Positions 1-12,614 of a stretch of 64,000 nt of DNA are shown piece after piece. Under the pieces are notes generated by a model that was given only the letters and a program-made list of their open reading frames with translations, had not been told where the DNA came from and did no database searches. Origin of the DNA: Hygrophila difformis (lineage: Eukaryota > Streptophyta > Magnoliopsida > Lamiales > Acanthaceae). How positions within the stretch are numbered: the first letter of the stretch is position 1; every line of letters begins with the position of its first letter. The DNA lies in the NCBI GenBank assembly GCA_030278955.1, contig JAOANR010000012.1:24111977-24175976 (forward strand). Reading direction: 5' to 3'. The position numbers were made by a program, and so were the translations under genes.

Positions 1-299
1 ACTTTTGTATACTGTGATAATGTTTGTGTACAGTTAATACTGTCATTTTTTTTTCATGATTTACACAAAGAATTAGCCCTTAGGTAAGAATTTTTCTATA
101 AGAATTTTGGGTATCTTGATTAGAATATTTAGATAAGAAGTATTTTCTCTTCAGCAAAATATATTGGTCAAAACCCATTTTCACACAAATTAATATTTAG
201 GGGTAATGTTTAAAAAAAGCCATCAGAAGGAGCAATTTCCAATTTTAAGCCACCATAACTTGATTTATGAAAACAGGCCATCAGAAACATAACTAAAAA
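1..299. other. AT-rich sequence without recognised gene
   Basis: No coding frame, RNA gene or repeat end was recognised. The stretch from about 200 resembles generic plant repeat sequence that runs into the palindrome to its right. Confidence 0.5.
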
Positions 300-1320
300 G
301 AATTGAAAAAAAGGCCAAATATATCATTTTTGTTTAAAAAAAAGCCAAATCTATCATTTTTCTATTTTATTACCGAATTTATCCTCTACATATGCTAATT
401 ATATCCGAAAATATCCTAAATTCACTCATCGTGGAATGCCTGCTGACGTGGCAATAAATTAACTTAAACCCTACACGCTGGATCGAATTTGAAGTGTGTC
501 TCAATTAGGGCTGGGGAAAAATACCGAATATACTACATACCGCACATACCGTATCGAAAAAATACCGAAAATATCGAAATTTTCGGTATGGTATCATACC
601 GTACCGTAAGATTTCGGTACGGTAACGGTATAAATTTTTTGATACCGCGGTATATCGCTACCGTACCGAACTTTGGTATATACCACGGTATCGGTATATA
701 CCGCGATACCGTTATATACCGTAATATCGGTATGTTGGTATATAGCGAAAGTTCGGTATGCCGGTATATACCGCCATACCGGTATGTCGGTATGTAGTGA
801 ATGTTCGGTATGTCGGTATATACTGCGATACGGTATGTCGGTATGTACTTAATGTTCGGTATAGCGGAATATACAGAACTTACCGGAATGTCGGTATGGA
901 AACGGTATGAAAATATTTCATACCGAAACTTTCGGTATACCGAAATGTTCGGTACGGCAACGGTATGAAATTTTTCATACCGTAAAGTTCGGTAAGGTAT
1001 ACGGTACGGATAATTTTTTTCGGTATGATACCATACCGAAAATTTTGATATTTCTTTTTTCGATACGATATGTGCGGTAGGTAGTATATTCGGTATTTTT
1101 CCCCAGCCCTAATTGAGACACACTTCAAATCCCATCCAGCGTGTAGGGTTAAAGTTAATTTATTGCCACGTCAGCAGGCATTCCACGATTAGTGAATTTA
1201 GGATATTTTCGGATATAATTAGCATATGTAGAGGATAAATTCGGTAATAAAATAGAAAAAGGATAGATTTGGCTTTTTTTTAAACAAAAGGGATATATTT
1301 GGCCTTTTTTCCAAAAAGAA
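300..1320. repeat. 1-kb near-perfect inverted repeat (palindrome) with CGGTAT-rich core
   Basis: The left arm (about 300-860) and right arm (about 870-1320) are inverted copies of one another. The match runs through AT-rich outer parts, a shared block with GACGTGGCAATAAATTAAC, and the boundary at 506 and 1111 where TAGGGCTGGGGAAAAATACC faces its complement. The core is dense in short GGTATACCG-like words. The inner boundary resembles a hAT terminal repeat, but the flanking bases there are inverted (GTCTCAAT and ATTGAGAC), not direct, so the palindrome extends beyond any simple hAT unit. The reading frames inside are translations of the repeat. A folded transcript would be a very long hairpin. 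Confidence 0.8.
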
Positions 1321-1476
1321 TTTAGGCCATGAGGACTTATTTGAAAAGTCAACTGAACCTAACAACTTTTCATTTCTTTCATTTGAACCCCAAATAGTTT
1401 GACTTTGGACATCTTAGTCCTCTTCCAATATACTTAATTTTTCATTATATAAATGACACTCAAAGCGCTTGAAAAT

Positions 1477-1488
1477 TGGTATCAGAGC
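1477..1488 (+). other. Primer-binding site complementary to initiator Met-tRNA
   Basis: TGGTATCAGAGC is the Met-tRNA primer site used by many plant LTR elements and by Caulimoviridae. It lies about 200 bases upstream of the first of a series of plus-strand reading frames with retroelement or pararetrovirus character. I see no convincing LTR before it. Confidence 0.6.
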
Positions 1489-1689
1489 CTAGGTTTTATT
1501 GAAGAACATATTAATTATATTATTTATAATATTTTATTTCTTAATGGAGAAGATTTAATTATTAAATGGATTCAATTAATTTGAAACCAAAGAGTTATTT
1601 CCAAATTTTGGAAATAAAAAATAGAAATTTCCAAAGAAAATTCTTGAACTTGTCCATAAGACAATATTTTATTAAAAGTAATTTCTTTC

Positions 1690-2031
1690 ATGAAAATGAG
1701 AGGAACTGACTGGAAAGAAATTGATCCGGATAGCTCTAAGTTCTCACAAAACTTAAGAGAAATCCAAAAGACGATTCAAGATTATGGTAACCGGGTATTA
1801 ATTTTACCTGGAAAAATAGATAACTTGAATCAATCAACAGAGGAGATTTTGAAATTATTTCAAGATCTAAAGAAAGAGATTTTAAATCTGAAATTTGATA
1901 TTTCGGATATCAAGAAAAAGCAGAAGGATATTCCTGGATCTTCCCAGAATAAACAAGCCAATATTAGAGATGCATTCGGACCCGTACAAGCTTTACATCA
2001 AAAAGGTAAAGCAACTATGGTTCCAAAGTAA
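1690..2031 (+). pseudogene. Small coiled-coil ORF of a Met-primed retroelement or pararetrovirus
   Basis: The 113-residue frame is rich in Lys, Glu, Asn, Leu and Ile. Its middle (residues about 35-85) has heptad-like spacing suggesting a coiled coil. It is the first frame after the Met-tRNA primer site and precedes the capsid-like frame. Small coiled-coil proteins in this position are known in Caulimoviridae, and that is the basis for the call. No enzymatic motif is present. An alternative is the N-terminal part of a gag-like protein from an uncommon LTR element. No reverse transcriptase follows, so the element is incomplete. Confidence 0.4.
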
Positions 2032-2144
2032 AAATCACAAGAAGAGCTTATGATCGATTTACTGAAAACAGTCGAATGAGTGTTTCCAGGGCAGATCTAT
2101 CAGATCTACAAGAATTAGCATAATCATTTTCCCAACTTGGGATT

Positions 2145-3360
2145 ATGGATCTGGTTAATGTAAAACCCAATGAAGTTCTTCAATTGGGTTATGCAGAAGA
2201 ATCAGGATCCAACGTAACCCACGATGGACCGCCTAATGTCCCTATGAGAGAAAGTACAGATTTCCACATGAACAGGTATCCTGAGGTACATCTCATTGCA
2301 AGACGAAACCCAGGACGGAACCTAAGTAGAGCACCAGAATCCACATCGTGGGCTAAGACGATGTTACAACCATTAAATCCATATGGCATAATACTGAACC
2401 TCGATGTTATCGACTTCCGAAACATCGAAGATATGATTGACGAATAGGTAGCTTCAATGAAGATTGCAGCAACCACCCTGGATCTCGATAAAGAAAACTT
2501 TGTCAGATTAATAGAGCTAAGTCTCGAAGGATCGGCAAAGCTGGGTTGGAAAAACTCCACAACGGCTTTAAAAGAGCAAATACTCGAAGGAGAATCCAAA
2601 AGCACAATCTGTGAAAGATTTAGCCTCCTATTCAAAACCCATTTTGTAGGAGATGGGTATTTTGAAGAACAGAGAACCGAAAAAATCAAGGTCTATACCC
2701 AAGCACTATTGGGTATGGAGTTAAGAAGTATTTGCACAGTAGACGAATATATCTACTGGTTTCGTAAATACTATTTTCGGAGTAAAATGACAGCTGAAGT
2801 AGCATGTCCCATGTTCTTTGCAAAAATCTGCAGCCCATGGACAGAGATGTTGATCCAGTCGTACACAGCACCCCCTGGTACAGTGGACTCAATAGCCCGA
2901 AGAATGTCCTTCTTAAAGGATAAGCTCAGAGAATGGTGTCAACAGGCAGCAGCCCAAAAGAACATCAAGAGACTAAGAGGTAAATTAAAAAGAACCCCTC
3001 TTTGCTGTGAGAATAACGATTTTCCAACAATTATAGGAGAATCAGAAGAAAAGAGAAGAAAGAAGAAGAGTCAAGGCTCATACAGTAAGAGTTTCAGAAG
3101 ACCTCCATTCCGAAGAAGAAGAGCATGGTAGTCCAAGAGCAAGGCCAGAAGATACAAAACTGGACAAAGAACGGGAACAACGAAGAGTTCATCCCAAGGC
3201 TCAACTAGCTCAGCAGCAAGGAGCATGGGGAGAACGCCGTCCAAGAGAACGTCCAGACGAGCCCATACCCGAGCCAACGAAAGCTTCAAGGACTGCAACT
3301 GTTGGAAGTGTGGAGCCAGAGTACGAAGCCACAGAGGATATTGTGGAAGCGGTCTACCAT
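2145..3360 (+). pseudogene. Capsid/gag-like protein with basic tail and zinc-knuckle-like motif (broken)
   Basis: One frame runs from 2145 to about 3360 and is broken by stops at about 2445 and 3129. The middle part (2457-3131) is a helical, capsid-like region that ends in a Lys/Arg-rich tail around 3030-3131. Downstream in the same frame (about 3293-3340) is a Cys/His cluster, C-x2-C-x6-H-x3-C, close to the nucleocapsid zinc knuckle but with altered spacing. Order and composition fit the coat protein region of a plant pararetrovirus or the gag of a related element. It is certainly non-functional as it stands. I do not assign a genus. Confidence 0.45.
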
Positions 3361-3433
3361 GGAAAGCTGGTACCAGTCTATCAGTTTGAAGACATCCCCT
3401 CGAATGAAAGCATCTACGAGGAAGAATTAAGAA

Positions 3434-3919
3434 GTGACTCGGACTCATATTCTAAAGGATCTTCAACCGAGTCTGACTGAAGAGGACAGGATTCAGACCA
3501 CTGAAAACCTGTCTGGATTCTTTTTGAGGATGACGATCTCGAATCGAACCATGGAAAGAATAATGCGACAAGATTCCAACCTCAGTCCATATGAAGGATT
3601 CAGAATTGGCGGGATTGGACGAGTCCTTAACCAGATGGGACTCAACCAGAGAAGACATAACATCATCTACAAGGTAAGTGCAGGTGAGTTTGCAGTTCCT
3701 ATGGAACTTACTAGCAATGTTATGGATATGCAATTAATTCCTAAAGAAGAAATTCTTGAGGAATTAAGCAGAATGAATGAGGATATCGCCATTACTATGA
3801 AATGGATCCACATAGGAGTCATTGAAGTAGTAATTAAGACAACCTTCAAAGAAGACATTGATTCTGAATTACTTCTATCAGTCACTGATAGAAGAATCAA
3901 TAACTTTAGTGATAATTAA
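3434..3919 (+). pseudogene. Movement-protein-like fragment
   Basis: The 161-residue frame lies downstream of the capsid-like region in a different frame. Its second half has features reminiscent of plant-virus 30K-type movement proteins as seen in Caulimoviridae: a short beta-rich stretch, a WIHIG motif and a following acidic Asp-Ser-Glu segment. The resemblance is by eye only. The frame stops abruptly and is followed by a MITE remnant, so protease and polymerase regions are missing. If the call is wrong it remains an unidentified frame of the same decayed element. Confidence 0.3.
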
Positions 3920-3997
3920 ACTAAATATAATGAAATTAAAATAATACAAAAAATATTGATAAATAAATAATGAAGAAAATGATTAGAACTTTAACAT

Positions 3998-4087
3998 AAA
4001 CTACTAAACACCACTTTAACTACTAAACTCCACTACCTAAATTCTCGTACCCAAAATAAATGGGCAACTTTTATTGTGACGAAGGAG
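3998..4087. mobile_element. Truncated Stowaway-type MITE end
   Basis: The block matches the right end of the complete Stowaway at 59101-59582: both contain CCACTTTAACTACTAAACTC and CACTACCTAAATT, then end in a GGAGGGAG-like terminus followed by TA. Only about 90 bases remain here. Confidence 0.65.
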
Positions 4088-4094
4088 TATAATA

Positions 4095-4303
4095 CATATA
4101 TATAATAATAATTTAATATATATATATATATATTTTTTATTTTCATTTTTATTTTTATTTTATTTTATAATTTTTATTTTTAATTTTTTCATATAAATAT
4201 GCTAATATTTTAACATGCTAGGACATATAAGATTTGAAATTAAAAATAAACATACTAGATATATGAAGCATAAACAACACAAATATATATTACTTTTTAA
4301 AAC

Positions 4304-4345
<42 letters not shown>
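4095..4345. repeat. AT-rich DNA with TA and ATT microsatellites
   Basis: Simple TA runs lie at about 4096-4135 and an ATT/TTA trinucleotide run of about 35 bases at about 4309-4344. No gene is seen. Confidence 0.8.
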
Positions 4346-4559
4346 AATATTAAAACATAGAACATACATATAAAATTTAAAGTGATTTAATTAAATAAAA
4401 ACATAAGCATAATATAAATTAGACATCAATGCAACCCTTTAACAAGCAGTTTTAAATAATCAGAGGCTTACCTCAATGTGGTGGTTTTGCCCTGCTCTTT
4501 TGGATTAGGATCGGGCATACATGGTAGTGTTCTTTGCTGTCTATTTGAAGTATCTCTAG

Positions 4560-5640
4560 CAATCTGATCCACTTGAACTTCCAAATTTCTCACTGAAGCT
4601 TGCATTTGCTGAATGGTTTGCTATTGTGATACAATTGTGTTCATCAGTTCCTTCAGATTGACCTCATCTCCTTCTGGCTTCTGTTGCAGCTGTTGTTGAG
4701 GTTGAAAATTTCTGGGTTGTTGGTTTTGGTAGTAGGATTGGTTTTGATTTTGATACTGATGATTTTGTGGGTAAGGTGGGCGGTTATTTGGTGGGTAATT
4801 GTTTTGCTGGTATTGAGAGTTCTGATTTTGGTAGTAATTTTGGTTATGGGGTCGGTTTTTGTTGTAGTTCTGCTGCATATTTCTCATGTAGTTCATATCT
4901 TCAACAGGCTGCTCACTTGCTTCACACTGCATAGTCTCTTGAAGTCCTTGATCGAGCAGGTGGCAAGCTGATGACTCATGAGGTCCATGACATATACCGC
5001 ATCTCACAACATTATTTTGACATTTCTTTAGTGAAGAAACTTCTCTCAAGAGTGCAACCAACTTAGAATCTAAGGCAACTGTCTTCTCTACCACATATAA
5101 TCCTACTTTTGACTTATTTATAGCATTCTTCTTACCAGAAAATTTCTTCATATTAGATATCTTTTTCTCAATAATTTCCTTAGCTCGAGATGGTCCAATA
5201 GATAGAAATGAATCTCCAGATGCTGCATCCAACAAGTTTCTCCAATGATCTAAAAATCCATTATAAAAAAAGTGCATTTGCTACCAATCTTCAAAGCCAT
5301 GAATAGGACATCTTGCCAGTAAAGTGTTGTATCTACCCCCATGCATCAAGTAAAGACTCATCTTCATCCTGCACAAATTTCTTAATTCTTTTCTTATAGT
5401 TCTAGTACCTTAGAGGGTGGAAAAACTCTTCCAGAAATGCATCTAACATCTTATCCCAAGTAGAAACATCTCTCAGTGATATCGAATTATACCAAAACTT
5501 AGCTTTATCCCTAAGTGAGAATAGAAATAGCCTCAAGTTGATTTTCTCATCAGTAACACCATTTAGCTTCACAATGTCACAATAATCCAAGAAATTTCTA
5601 ATGTGGTCTACTGCATCATTTATAGGAGATCAATTGTATT
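4560..5640 (-). pseudogene. Athila-like Ty3 gag (broken), minus strand
   Basis: Reading on the minus strand from 5640 down, the first part (5590-5402) is a Retrotrans_gag-type segment with the pattern FW-x-S and W-x-KMLDAFLEEFF. A frame break follows, then 5277-4621 carries the end of the capsid domain (a DHWRNLLDAASG-like segment), a knuckle C-x2-C-x3-H-x4-C, and a Gln/Asn/Tyr-rich tail. The same short-spaced knuckle and tail occur in the gag of the giant element at 18630-42440. A primer site and an LTR lie upstream (6142-7882). The protease and polymerase are missing, so the element is truncated near 4480. Confidence 0.75.
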
Positions 5641-6141
5641 GATTTCCTTGAACCATAGTGATTAAAGCTGGCTGAAGTTGAAAACTTAATGCATCTACAT
5701 CTGGCCTTGGAGTTCGATTAAGCACATTCCCACTATTTCCTTGCAAATGCTCCTCAATAGTCATTTCAGCATGTTCCACATTACCATACCACCATTATCT
5801 CCATTATTACCTCTGTTATTACCTCTATTAGCTTCTCTATCATCTTCCATGTTAACTGATTGAATTGTTCTACTAACTGATTAGTCTGAGCTGTCAGAAT
5901 CCCAGTCGTTGGAGGATAGTCCTCTTCATCCGAAGATGAGTTGACAAATATATCCGTGTTGGTCTCCTTCTTTTTTCTAATCTAATTGCTCTTAGAGTAC
6001 GTTCAATTTCAGGATCATTGGATATTTCTGCTTGTTTACTTCGCACTGCAATTTTTAAATAAATATAAAATAGTTAAATTAATATTTAACTTACTAAAAT
6101 TTAATATAATAAACTAAAACAACAAAAAATTCACACTAAAT

Positions 6142-6159
6142 TCCCCGGCAACGGCGCCA
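6142..6159 (-). other. Asp-tRNA primer-binding site of the minus-strand element
   Basis: On the minus strand the sequence is TGGCGCCGTTGCCGGGGA, the primer site complementary to Asp-tRNA that is usual in Athila and related Ty3 elements. It lies between the LTR (6169-7882) and the gag fragment. Confidence 0.8.
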
Positions 6160-6168
6160 AAAACTTTA

Positions 6169-7882
6169 TGAATAATTTTCACTATTCATTTTTAAACCAC
6201 AAGTGGATGGTTATCATCAAGTAATAAATATCGGTGAATAACCGAGTCGAACCCAATGGAATTTCAGAATATTAATTCATTATGGAGAATATTTTAATTA
6301 TTTTACGTTTATTAATATATATTATATTTAAAAAGAGTTTGTTTAATTCTAGAGATGATTAAATTAAAATAACAACATTAAATTTAAAAATAAAGCAAGT
6401 TAAAAATTTAAAATAATAAAAATAAAAATGAAATATGCTTGTGATGATTAAGAACATGCCATCTTTATATAAAAGTGAAATTGCATAATGATTTAGCATT
6501 TTCCAATGTCTAAAAATATCAATTTCTGTGATGATTAAGAACATGTCATCTTTATATAAAAGTGAAATTGCATAATGATTTAGCATTTTCCAATGTCTAA
6601 AAAGATCAATTTCAGCTAAATTAATAATTTTATAAAGATTAAAAATATGACAATGTCCTAATTTTCATAATTCGCATAAACGGACATCATGAAAGCTATT
6701 TATCGCATCTAACATTCTGCAATCATTAGGCATAAATTTGAGTCTTTCTCAAGCATGCAAATTTTACTACTGTGATCATACGACTCAATTCATTTTCCAA
6801 ATCATCGTGTACATGCCAGAATATATTTTTAATATGATTTATTCCCAAGACAAGTACTAAATCAGATTTCTACTTTTTAACTCCCGACTTAGCAAAGCAG
6901 GAAACATAATAATCATATTCTAACATCTCTAATTCTACAGAACAGTGTAAATAGCGACAAATTAAACATAGAAAATAACACAGCTTTCATAAAAACATCG
7001 ATTCATACTTCAAAGTGATTCTGAACTCCCGTCCTAGAATACTTCTAACACGAACAACACAGAAATCCGTCTACAAACACGAAACATCATAGGAAATTAC
7101 ATTTAGAGGTAAATCCTAAACATTACAAAGCAAGAAAAACAAAGACAACACCTAGAATGCGAAGAACACGGTCAGATAGCGATCCCTCCGGCATGATTTG
7201 GTGTTTTCGGCCTTCTTCTCCAAAGTGCAGAACATTTTTTAGGTATGAGTCTGTCCGACGAAAATGATGAAGAAAGGGCTTTAAAACCGCGTTCGGGAGG
7301 TTAGAAAACCTCCAAACCGCATCTGTGGCGCGCGCGACGGTGCTCGGAGACGATTTCAGGCGCCACTATGTTATTCGGGCGCCTCCTGCTTCAATATTGA
7401 GTGTGGGCGCCAATCTGGCGCTTCAGCACAGATTTGGGCGCCACTCTGTATCACTGGCGCCTACTGGAGGAATTTCAGCTTCGAAATTTCCTAAGTCTGA
7501 ATCCGGCGCATGCATTGGTGCTCCAAAGGTCATTTGGGCGCCGTTCTTCATGGTGTAGCGTCCTCAAGATCAAATGCTCCGGAATGGTGCTCCAAGCTTT
7601 GTTTAGGCGCCATCCTTCTCCGCGTAGTCTCCGACCAGCACTTTTCATCATTAAAATGCCTGAAATACCAATGTAATGCATTACGTTTGCAAAGTTTTAT
7701 TAAAATGAATAAAAACATGATAAATTCAACCCGAATAAGCTAAATCTAACCCTGATAATTAAGAAACATAAACAACACGAAATACAATCTAAAAAGCATG
7801 TAAATAAGGTAAAATGCATTCAATTTGGACATATTTTAGTACAAATTAAGCTCATTTAAATGTGGTTTCACAGGGTGCATCA
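6169..7882 (-). mobile_element. 5' LTR of the minus-strand Athila-like element
   Basis: On the minus strand this begins TGATGCACCCTGTGAAACC (at 7882) and ends just before the Asp-tRNA primer site. It is homologous along its length to the solo LTR at 24602-26706, including the GAGTCGAA block near 6245, the block around 7010-7160, and a GGCGCC-rich portion (7325-7640). A 77-base imperfect duplication lies at about 6437-6600 (an AACATG-x-CATCTTTATATAAAAG repeat). The matching 3' LTR is not in the window. Frames inside it are not genes. Confidence 0.75.
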
Positions 7883-7889
7883 GGGAGCT

Positions 7890-9296
7890 AGGCTCGTTGC
7901 TAAAGGATATAGTCAATTGGAGTCAAATGGGTGTTTAAGGCAAATAAGAACTCTAAGAGGGAAATTGAGAGATACAGAGCAAGGCTCGTTGCTAAATGAT
8001 ATAGTCAAAGACTGGAATCGACTATGATGAGGTGTTTGCTCCTGTTGCTCGCCTTGAAACTATAAGACTAATAATTTCTCTTGCAGCCCAGAATAGATGG
8101 AAAATCTACCAGATGGATGTCAAGTCAGCCTTCTCGAATGGAGTTATTGATAACGAGGTCTACATCAAGCAGCAAACAGGCTATGAGGTGAAAGGGCAAG
8201 AAGACAAAGTTTTGAAGTCGAAAAAAGGCTCTATAAGGGTTAAAGCAAGCACCAAGGGCATGGAACAATAGAATTGACAAGTATTTGGAGGATAATGGTT
8301 TCACAAAATGCCCACAGGAGCATGCCTTTACATCAAAGTAAAAGGTGATGATATCTAAATTGTTTGTTTTTATGTCGATTATCTTATCTTTACAGGAAAC
8401 AACCCAAAGTTGTTTGAAGAATTCAACAAGGCTATGGCCAAAGAATTTGATATGACTGACATTGGGCTTATGGCGTACTCGATGTGGATGTCAAGCGACT
8501 TGAGCATGGAGTCTTCATTACACGAGAAGGCTATACGAAGGAGATTCTTAAGAAGTTCTAGATGGAGAACTGCAAGCCAACAAACACTCCAATGGAGAGT
8601 GAAAATAAATTATCCAAGCATGGTGAAAAGATAGATCCAACAATGTTCAAGAGCTTGGTTGGAAGCTTAAAATACTTAACCTGCACAAGGCCAGATATTC
8701 TATATGCTACACAGTTTGTGAGTCACTTTATGGAGAATCCAACCACTACACACTTGAAGGCAGCGAAAAGAATTCTTAGATATCTCAAAGGTACGCTCAA
8801 CTATGGCCTATTTTATTCAAGTACTAATAGTTATCAGCTTGTTGGCTATAGTGATAGCGATTGGGCTGGAGACAATGATGATCGAGAGAGTACAAGTGGA
8901 TTTGTATTCTTCATGGGAGGTACTGCATTCACTTTGATGTAAAGGAGAAACCAATTGTGACATTATCTTCGTGTGAAGCTGAGTATGGAGCTGCCACTTC
9001 GAGTGTTTGTCATGCTATCTGGCTAAGGAATCTATTAAAGGAACTTGGATGGCCACAAGAGGAGCCCACAAGGATTTAATGTGGACAATAAGTTAGCAAT
9101 TGCATTAGCAAACAATCCAGTATTTCATAATGGGAGTAAGCACATAGACACTCGGTTCCACTATATTAGAGAATGCATTGCGAAGAAAGAAGTCCAATTA
9201 TAGCATGTGAAGTCACAAGATCAATTCGCCGACATTTTCACTAAACCCCAAGACTCAGAAGCTCACTTGGAATGCAAAATCAAGTTTAAGAGGGGG
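7890..9296 (+). pseudogene. Ty1/copia polyprotein, 3' part (reverse transcriptase and RNase H), broken
   Basis: The remnant starts in the conserved N-terminus of the copia reverse transcriptase (WVFK, then RARLVAK, around 7935-8000). It continues with PVARLETIRLI and QMDVKSAF (8032-8271). The palm region is damaged, and the expected YVDD motif is disrupted near 8370. RNase H follows (8562-8942), with DSDWAGD, then SSCEAEY and the HIDTRFHYIRE block near 9140-9175, ending in KSQDQFADIFTKP. Several frameshifts and stops separate these parts. The segment ARLVAK-GYSQ appears twice (7888-7915 and 7980-8010), a short local duplication. A purine tract lies at 9282-9296, followed by the LTR. Confidence 0.85.
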
Positions 9297-9714
9297 TGTT
9301 AGAATGTTAAACTTAATTTTGTAATAGATGTAGAAAATTTTAGGGAATGACTTTAGGATTAATGGTATGAAAATCTAGAAGAATAAATAGGAAGATAATA
9401 TGATAGAAATGGATAGAGAATTCTAGAGAAGTATTGGAATGATAAAGAAATGTCTAGATTTATTGTAATGTAATATTTGCTAGAATGATCTAGAATTATC
9501 CCATGCCTAGTATAAATAGGTAGTGGCATGGATCATTTTGTAACAAGAAGAAGAAGAACAATTGAAGTTAGTTGCAAGAAAACTTTCTCAAGCATCATTC
9601 TCTCCTTTCAAGCTCAATATTAACACTTAGCCTCTAACCTCTAAAATCTAAAACCATAGTCCACAAATATTTACAAACCCATATATCTCTTACTCCATAT
9701 TTTATCCTCCAACA
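9297..9714 (+). mobile_element. 3' LTR of the copia remnant
   Basis: The LTR begins TGTTAGAATG directly after the purine tract AAGAGGGGG and ends CTCCAACA, giving TGTT...AACA termini, 418 bases. A TATA box, TATAAATAG, lies near 9511. The 5' LTR is absent from the window. Confidence 0.8.
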
Positions 9715-10155
9715 TACTTCAGAGGGAGGTTGAGATAATTGTTGATGTGGTATTGGCTCCCTATATATTTAAGCAAGTGTGGTAATGGTTTCACCACTTG
9801 ATTATTTTGTCAACGTTCGAACGCGAATTCTAACCAAAATAAAAACTAAAGCTATAAAATTTGTTGATGAAATAATCCTATATAAATAAAAAAAATGTAA
9901 TAATTTATTTTTCAAAAATTAAAAGTATATATTGAACAATAATAGCATATTTATAATTTTTTGGATGAGCCAGTATATTTATAACTTGCCATCAAGACAT
10001 TATCTAGTTATGATATCAAGATAATTCAACACTGGAGATCACAGAATTCAACAATATTGTGAAAAATAATACTACTCCATATGATGACATGCGTAGAATT
10101 ATAAAGTCTCGAGTTATATACTTATAATTATATTAAGAAAACATATATACGTTTA
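9715..10155. other. AT-rich spacer
   Basis: There is no coding frame or recognisable repeat terminus between the copia LTR and the Helitron-like end. Confidence 0.5.
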
Positions 10156-10200
10156 CTAGAACTCTTCCCGGTGGCGTGCGCCACGTTGCGTGCACTCGGT
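10156..10200 (-). mobile_element. Helitron-like 3' terminus, minus strand
   Basis: Read on the minus strand, a GC-rich hairpin GTGGCGCACGCCAC is followed by about 11 bases and then CTAG with a T after it. This is the structure of a plant Helitron 3' end (hairpin plus CTRR, inserted before T). The element would extend to higher coordinates. The 5' TC end was not located. Confidence 0.55.
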
Positions 10201-10918
10201 GAGGAAAAAATATTATTGAAAATTGTAATAAGACACTCAAAATTGAAATGAAAGCAAAATTAAGATAAATTTAATTATGAAATTTGATTATAAGATTCAA
10301 ATTGTAACCAAGATATTTCAAGATTAAAACGAAGCACCTATCAAATTGATGTACAATTCACTTTGAATGAGATGGATTCATTTCCATGATTATTATTTTT
10401 AATGATAAAGGTTATATCTTCCAAGAATTCAATAAACACGGTCAGCACAACACAGAAAAACTCTGTTCAAATACTTTCAAATAAAATGCTAACATAAAAT
10501 CGCCCATGTAAGAAATGTTCTTGATCAATAATCAATCCCCATACATCTTATGAACTCCCATAAATAGATGGAGTAGGAAATCACCGTATTCAATCTACCA
10601 CGAATGTGCAAAAAGAAGAACAACCATCATCGTAGTTGTAACAGTGAAAAAAATCTGAACATTGAAGATATAAGGGAATAACTAAATTCAAAAAAAAGAG
10701 AGCAGCTTATAAGTATCACACTGATTAACGAACCTAGAAATAAATAAATTTCTCCAAAAATGTCAATAAATCAGATTATATGTATTCAGCCACCAAACCG
10801 TTACTCCCCATGATATGTCTCACCAAATTCCATCACAGCCACAAATCACAAAAATAACAAATTCCAATTTTTGAAGATGTACAGAACGGGAGTTGGGAAG
10901 GACGAGTAACGTGCATAC

Positions 10919-11028
10919 CTTGAAAGGGCAGAGCCTTTAAAGATGAGCTCAACCACGCCTGAATCACTTCCGACGACGACGATTTCGAGGAAGACCACAC
11001 CCATTCTCATTGAAAATTTGATGGGCAA
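10919..11028 (-). pseudogene. Exon-like fragment ending in a splice donor
   Basis: A minus-strand frame beginning at Met (11008 or 11028) runs through a hydrophobic MGVVFLEIVVVG segment. It is followed by a possible donor, AAG|GTATGC, at 10919/10918. I do not recognise it. It lies downstream of the BEACH exons on the same strand and may be another captured fragment. Confidence 0.25.
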
Positions 11029-11611
11029 CTTTATTTGGCATTGCCACTAAAAAGGACTTTATCCAAGTCGATTGAAACCTGTGGAACTTTCCACAATTAA
11101 GGGATCATAAAAAAATTTAGTTTAGAGAAAGAACCCCAACAAGTTAAATTTACAATCCAATGCTATCACTGTCTGGACTGCAATCACGGAAAAACTTAGT
11201 ATAAACTATAAATTTACAATCCATTGCTATCAGTTGAAAGAACGGATGAATAAAGAGAGGAGAGCCTAGTAGAAATTTGTTAGATGTGAAGAGTAAATAT
11301 AAGTTCTTTGCTTATTGAAGAAGTACGAAAAAATACTATAGAGTGAATATAAATAAGTATGTCCATTTTGTTTTTATTATCGCAAGGATTATATTCAAAA
11401 ACCATTGCATATGAATTAATTATAAGCGAATTAAGCACCAACGAAATACCACTGAAATTGAACATGCAGGCATATTATATGGCACAATACAAGCACATGT
11501 AAAAACCATGAGCACAATATAACCAAGTAGACCCTAGACTGTAGAACAATGAACATGGACACGTAATAGAGAAAATGATGAAAATAATAAAAGAATCGTG
11601 TTGTGTGATAC

Positions 11612-12614
<1,003 letters not shown>
